DNA from: Hormiphora californensis
Lineage: Eukaryota > Ctenophora > Tentaculata > Cydippida > Pleurobrachiidae
Length of the DNA stretch: 64,000 nt
NCBI GenBank assembly: GCA_020137815.1
Contig: CM035356.1
Coordinates: 1,940,406 to 2,004,405 of the forward strand
Direction of reading: 5' to 3'
Part shown: piece by piece, positions 62,722-64,000 of the stretch
Numbering within the stretch: the first letter of the stretch is position 1
How the letters are laid out: the number at the start of each line of letters is the position of its first letter
Notes under the pieces: generated by a model
Database searches by the model: none
The model's input: the letters and a program-made list of their open reading frames with translations, nothing else
What the model was told of the DNA's origin: nothing
Position numbers and translations under genes: made by a program

Positions 62722-62956
62722 TGACTAGAATATATCACCCAAGATGCCATCTAATAACTGAACATCAGAGACAGGGTTAAGGGAGAGGGGGGTCAATGTG
62801 GTGGTTCTGGGGCGAGATAAAAAACGGCATGAAATATGCAAATGTGTTTAAATTAAAAATTCAGTTGTGTTCAACACACAAAATCAGGCTACAAAACTGA
62901 TCACACACAGATTTTTAAAAAAAGGTGGGCATCCAAAAACATGTCATCAGCTATCT

Positions 62957-63050
62957 CTTTCTCTCACTCACACACACTCTCTCTCTCTCACTCTCACTCT
63001 CTTTCTTTCTCTCTCTCTCTCTCCCATCTCTCTCTCTCTCTCTCTCTCTT
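62957..63050. repeat. (CT)n-rich microsatellite
   Basis: CT-rich tract between TDP2 and the next minus-strand gene. Confidence 0.9.
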
Positions 63051-63617
63051 ATCGCTTACCTCGTTTCCCCGCACCTTGTTGTTGCTTTGGGGCAGGCTGA
63101 ATCATCGGCATCATAACCAACATGGAAAACTTTATTTTCTGGGCTTCAGACTGAGCGATCCTTCTCCTGCGAATCCCTTCAAAAACCTTACTCTTCCCAT
63201 TGATAACTCGACTCCAAAGTCCCGCTAACGACCCACTCTCCCTGCACCAGATAAACTGACACGCATTGCCCACCTCCAACCTAAACCCACCATCCGCCTC
63301 CCAGAGAAAGTGCTTGTACTGTGTCCCTGGGTTAGCCTAGTATCTCCCGCGGGTACTTCCAGAGTCTTCACTTTACACGGCTGGTAACTCTTTCTCTGCA
63401 CCACAAACTGTGGATATTTGAAGTCCCGGGTACAGCCCTGCCTGTAGGTGAGGACTGAGAGGAGATAACAGTAGAGATCTCGTTCCGCAATACCCCGGGA
63501 CTCAGCATACTCCTTCAGAAAATCAGTCGCCTCCTCCCCGATATAAACCAGCCGTAACAGGCCCATGAGGGCGGTTAGCTTGTGTTTCCTGCTCCCTTCT
63601 TCCTGCTGAGATCCAAT
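63049..63617 (-). CDS. Unrecognised protein, C-terminal exons
   Basis: An exon from about 63617 (after CTCAG) to 63377 encodes KHKLTALMGLLRLVYIGEEA and RDLYCYLLSVLTYRQGCTRD. It then seems to join, across a 50-base intron with GTAAAG and CTAACCCAG, to 63326-63049. That part encodes YKHFLWEADGGFRLEVGNAC and a basic tail ending GKRGKR before a stop. The join keeps phase, but such a short intron is uncertain; a frameshift is the alternative. The protein looks globular with Trp and Cys residues. No family recognised. Confidence 0.45.
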
Positions 63618-63687
63618 GGAACACAAGGAACAGAGCAGTGTTGCTCAGAGGGGAAGGAGAGGTGCTCGGAGGAATGGGGTGAAGAGA

Positions 63688-63975
63688 TCATAGGGTAGAT
63701 GGTGAACTGTTGAAGCTAATCTTATCTAGACACTTTGTATAGTTGATCCCTGCTACGGTGATGTGAACCAAGGTGGTGATTGCAGGCTGGTTGAGGCCCA
63801 CCAAGAACCGGTAATGATCCAGGACGTTATCCGAGCAGAGGTGGGCTTTCAGGAACTTCAGGACACTTCTCTTACCATCCACTTTCACCTCGTACTGGCA
63901 TGACAGTTTGAGGAAAAACCGGAAATTATCGTCTGTTACTGTTATTTGGCCGGTGTAAAAAGAATTGAAAAACTT
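63688..63975 (-). CDS. Unrecognised protein, upstream exon (partial)
   Basis: Minus-strand frame encoding TVTDDNFRFFLKLSCQYEVK and DNVLDHYRFLVGLNQPAITT, ending PSTL and a stop if not spliced. It probably belongs to the same gene as 63049-63617, but no donor/acceptor pair in phase is clear. The gene continues beyond the window edge. Confidence 0.35.
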   Translation of the reverse strand, partial: KFFNSFYTGQITVTDDNFRFFLKLSCQYEVKVDGKRSVLKFLKAHLCSDNVLDHYRFLVGLNQPAITTLVHITVAGINYTKCLDKISFNSSPSTL

Positions 63976-64000
63976 TCCTCAGATCATCTTCCTGCTCTGG

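Overview
This is a eukaryotic, almost certainly invertebrate metazoan, nuclear window. Evidence: intron-rich genes with GT-AG junctions, animal protein families (TJAP1-like, LU/Ly6-type, anoctamin, cornichon, RBM17, TDP2), abundant (GA)n microsatellites, CR1-like non-LTR retrotransposons and many small inverted-repeat elements. I cannot fix the phylum. A 100-N assembly gap lies at 2963-3062, and the 1.4 kb before it looks like poor sequence. Gene models below were spliced by eye; phases were checked exon by exon unless stated.

Layout. 0-0.5 kb: start of an unknown minus-strand gene. 4.4-5.7 kb: intronless alpha-tubulin. 6.1-11.0 kb: two tandem SR splicing-factor genes with the same intron in the RRM; the second carries a ~1.3 kb near-perfect palindromic element in its last intron. 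12.2-29.5 kb: one large minus-strand gene for a TJAP1-like coiled-coil protein (11 exons). Its introns hold a complete opposite-strand anoctamin gene (13.5-16.0 kb), a TIR element (17.8-18.9 kb), a deleted CR1-like LINE (20.1-23.0 kb) and a CR1-like LINE in the other orientation (about 24.1-29.0 kb). 31.5-34.5 kb: a GPI-anchored LU (Ly6/uPAR-like) protein gene whose first intron holds a 1.3 kb TIR element. 38.4-54.8 kb: a cornichon gene on the minus strand. Its 12 kb first intron contains a secreted-protein gene (46.2 kb), an intact two-ORF LINE (48.1-53.1 kb) and a second secreted-protein gene with a dibasic-flanked repeat (53.5-54.5 kb). 55.1-58.9 kb: RBM17/SPF45. 59.2-62.7 kb: TDP2. 63.0-64.0 kb: exons of an unrecognised gene.

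Most striking observations: (1) the 48-53 kb LINE, whose first ORF fuses an AlkB-type 2-oxoglutarate/Fe(II) dioxygenase to an SGNH esterase and whose second ORF begins with hydrophobic segments and an NPGP motif before the endonuclease and reverse transcriptase; (2) a secreted precursor with tandem QFDPPAHSRI units flanked by KR; (3) tandemly repeated splice sites in RBM17 (five donors), in a secreted-protein gene (three acceptors) and in TDP2 (two donors); (4) several small inverted-repeat families, one with a natural empty site inside a local tandem duplication.
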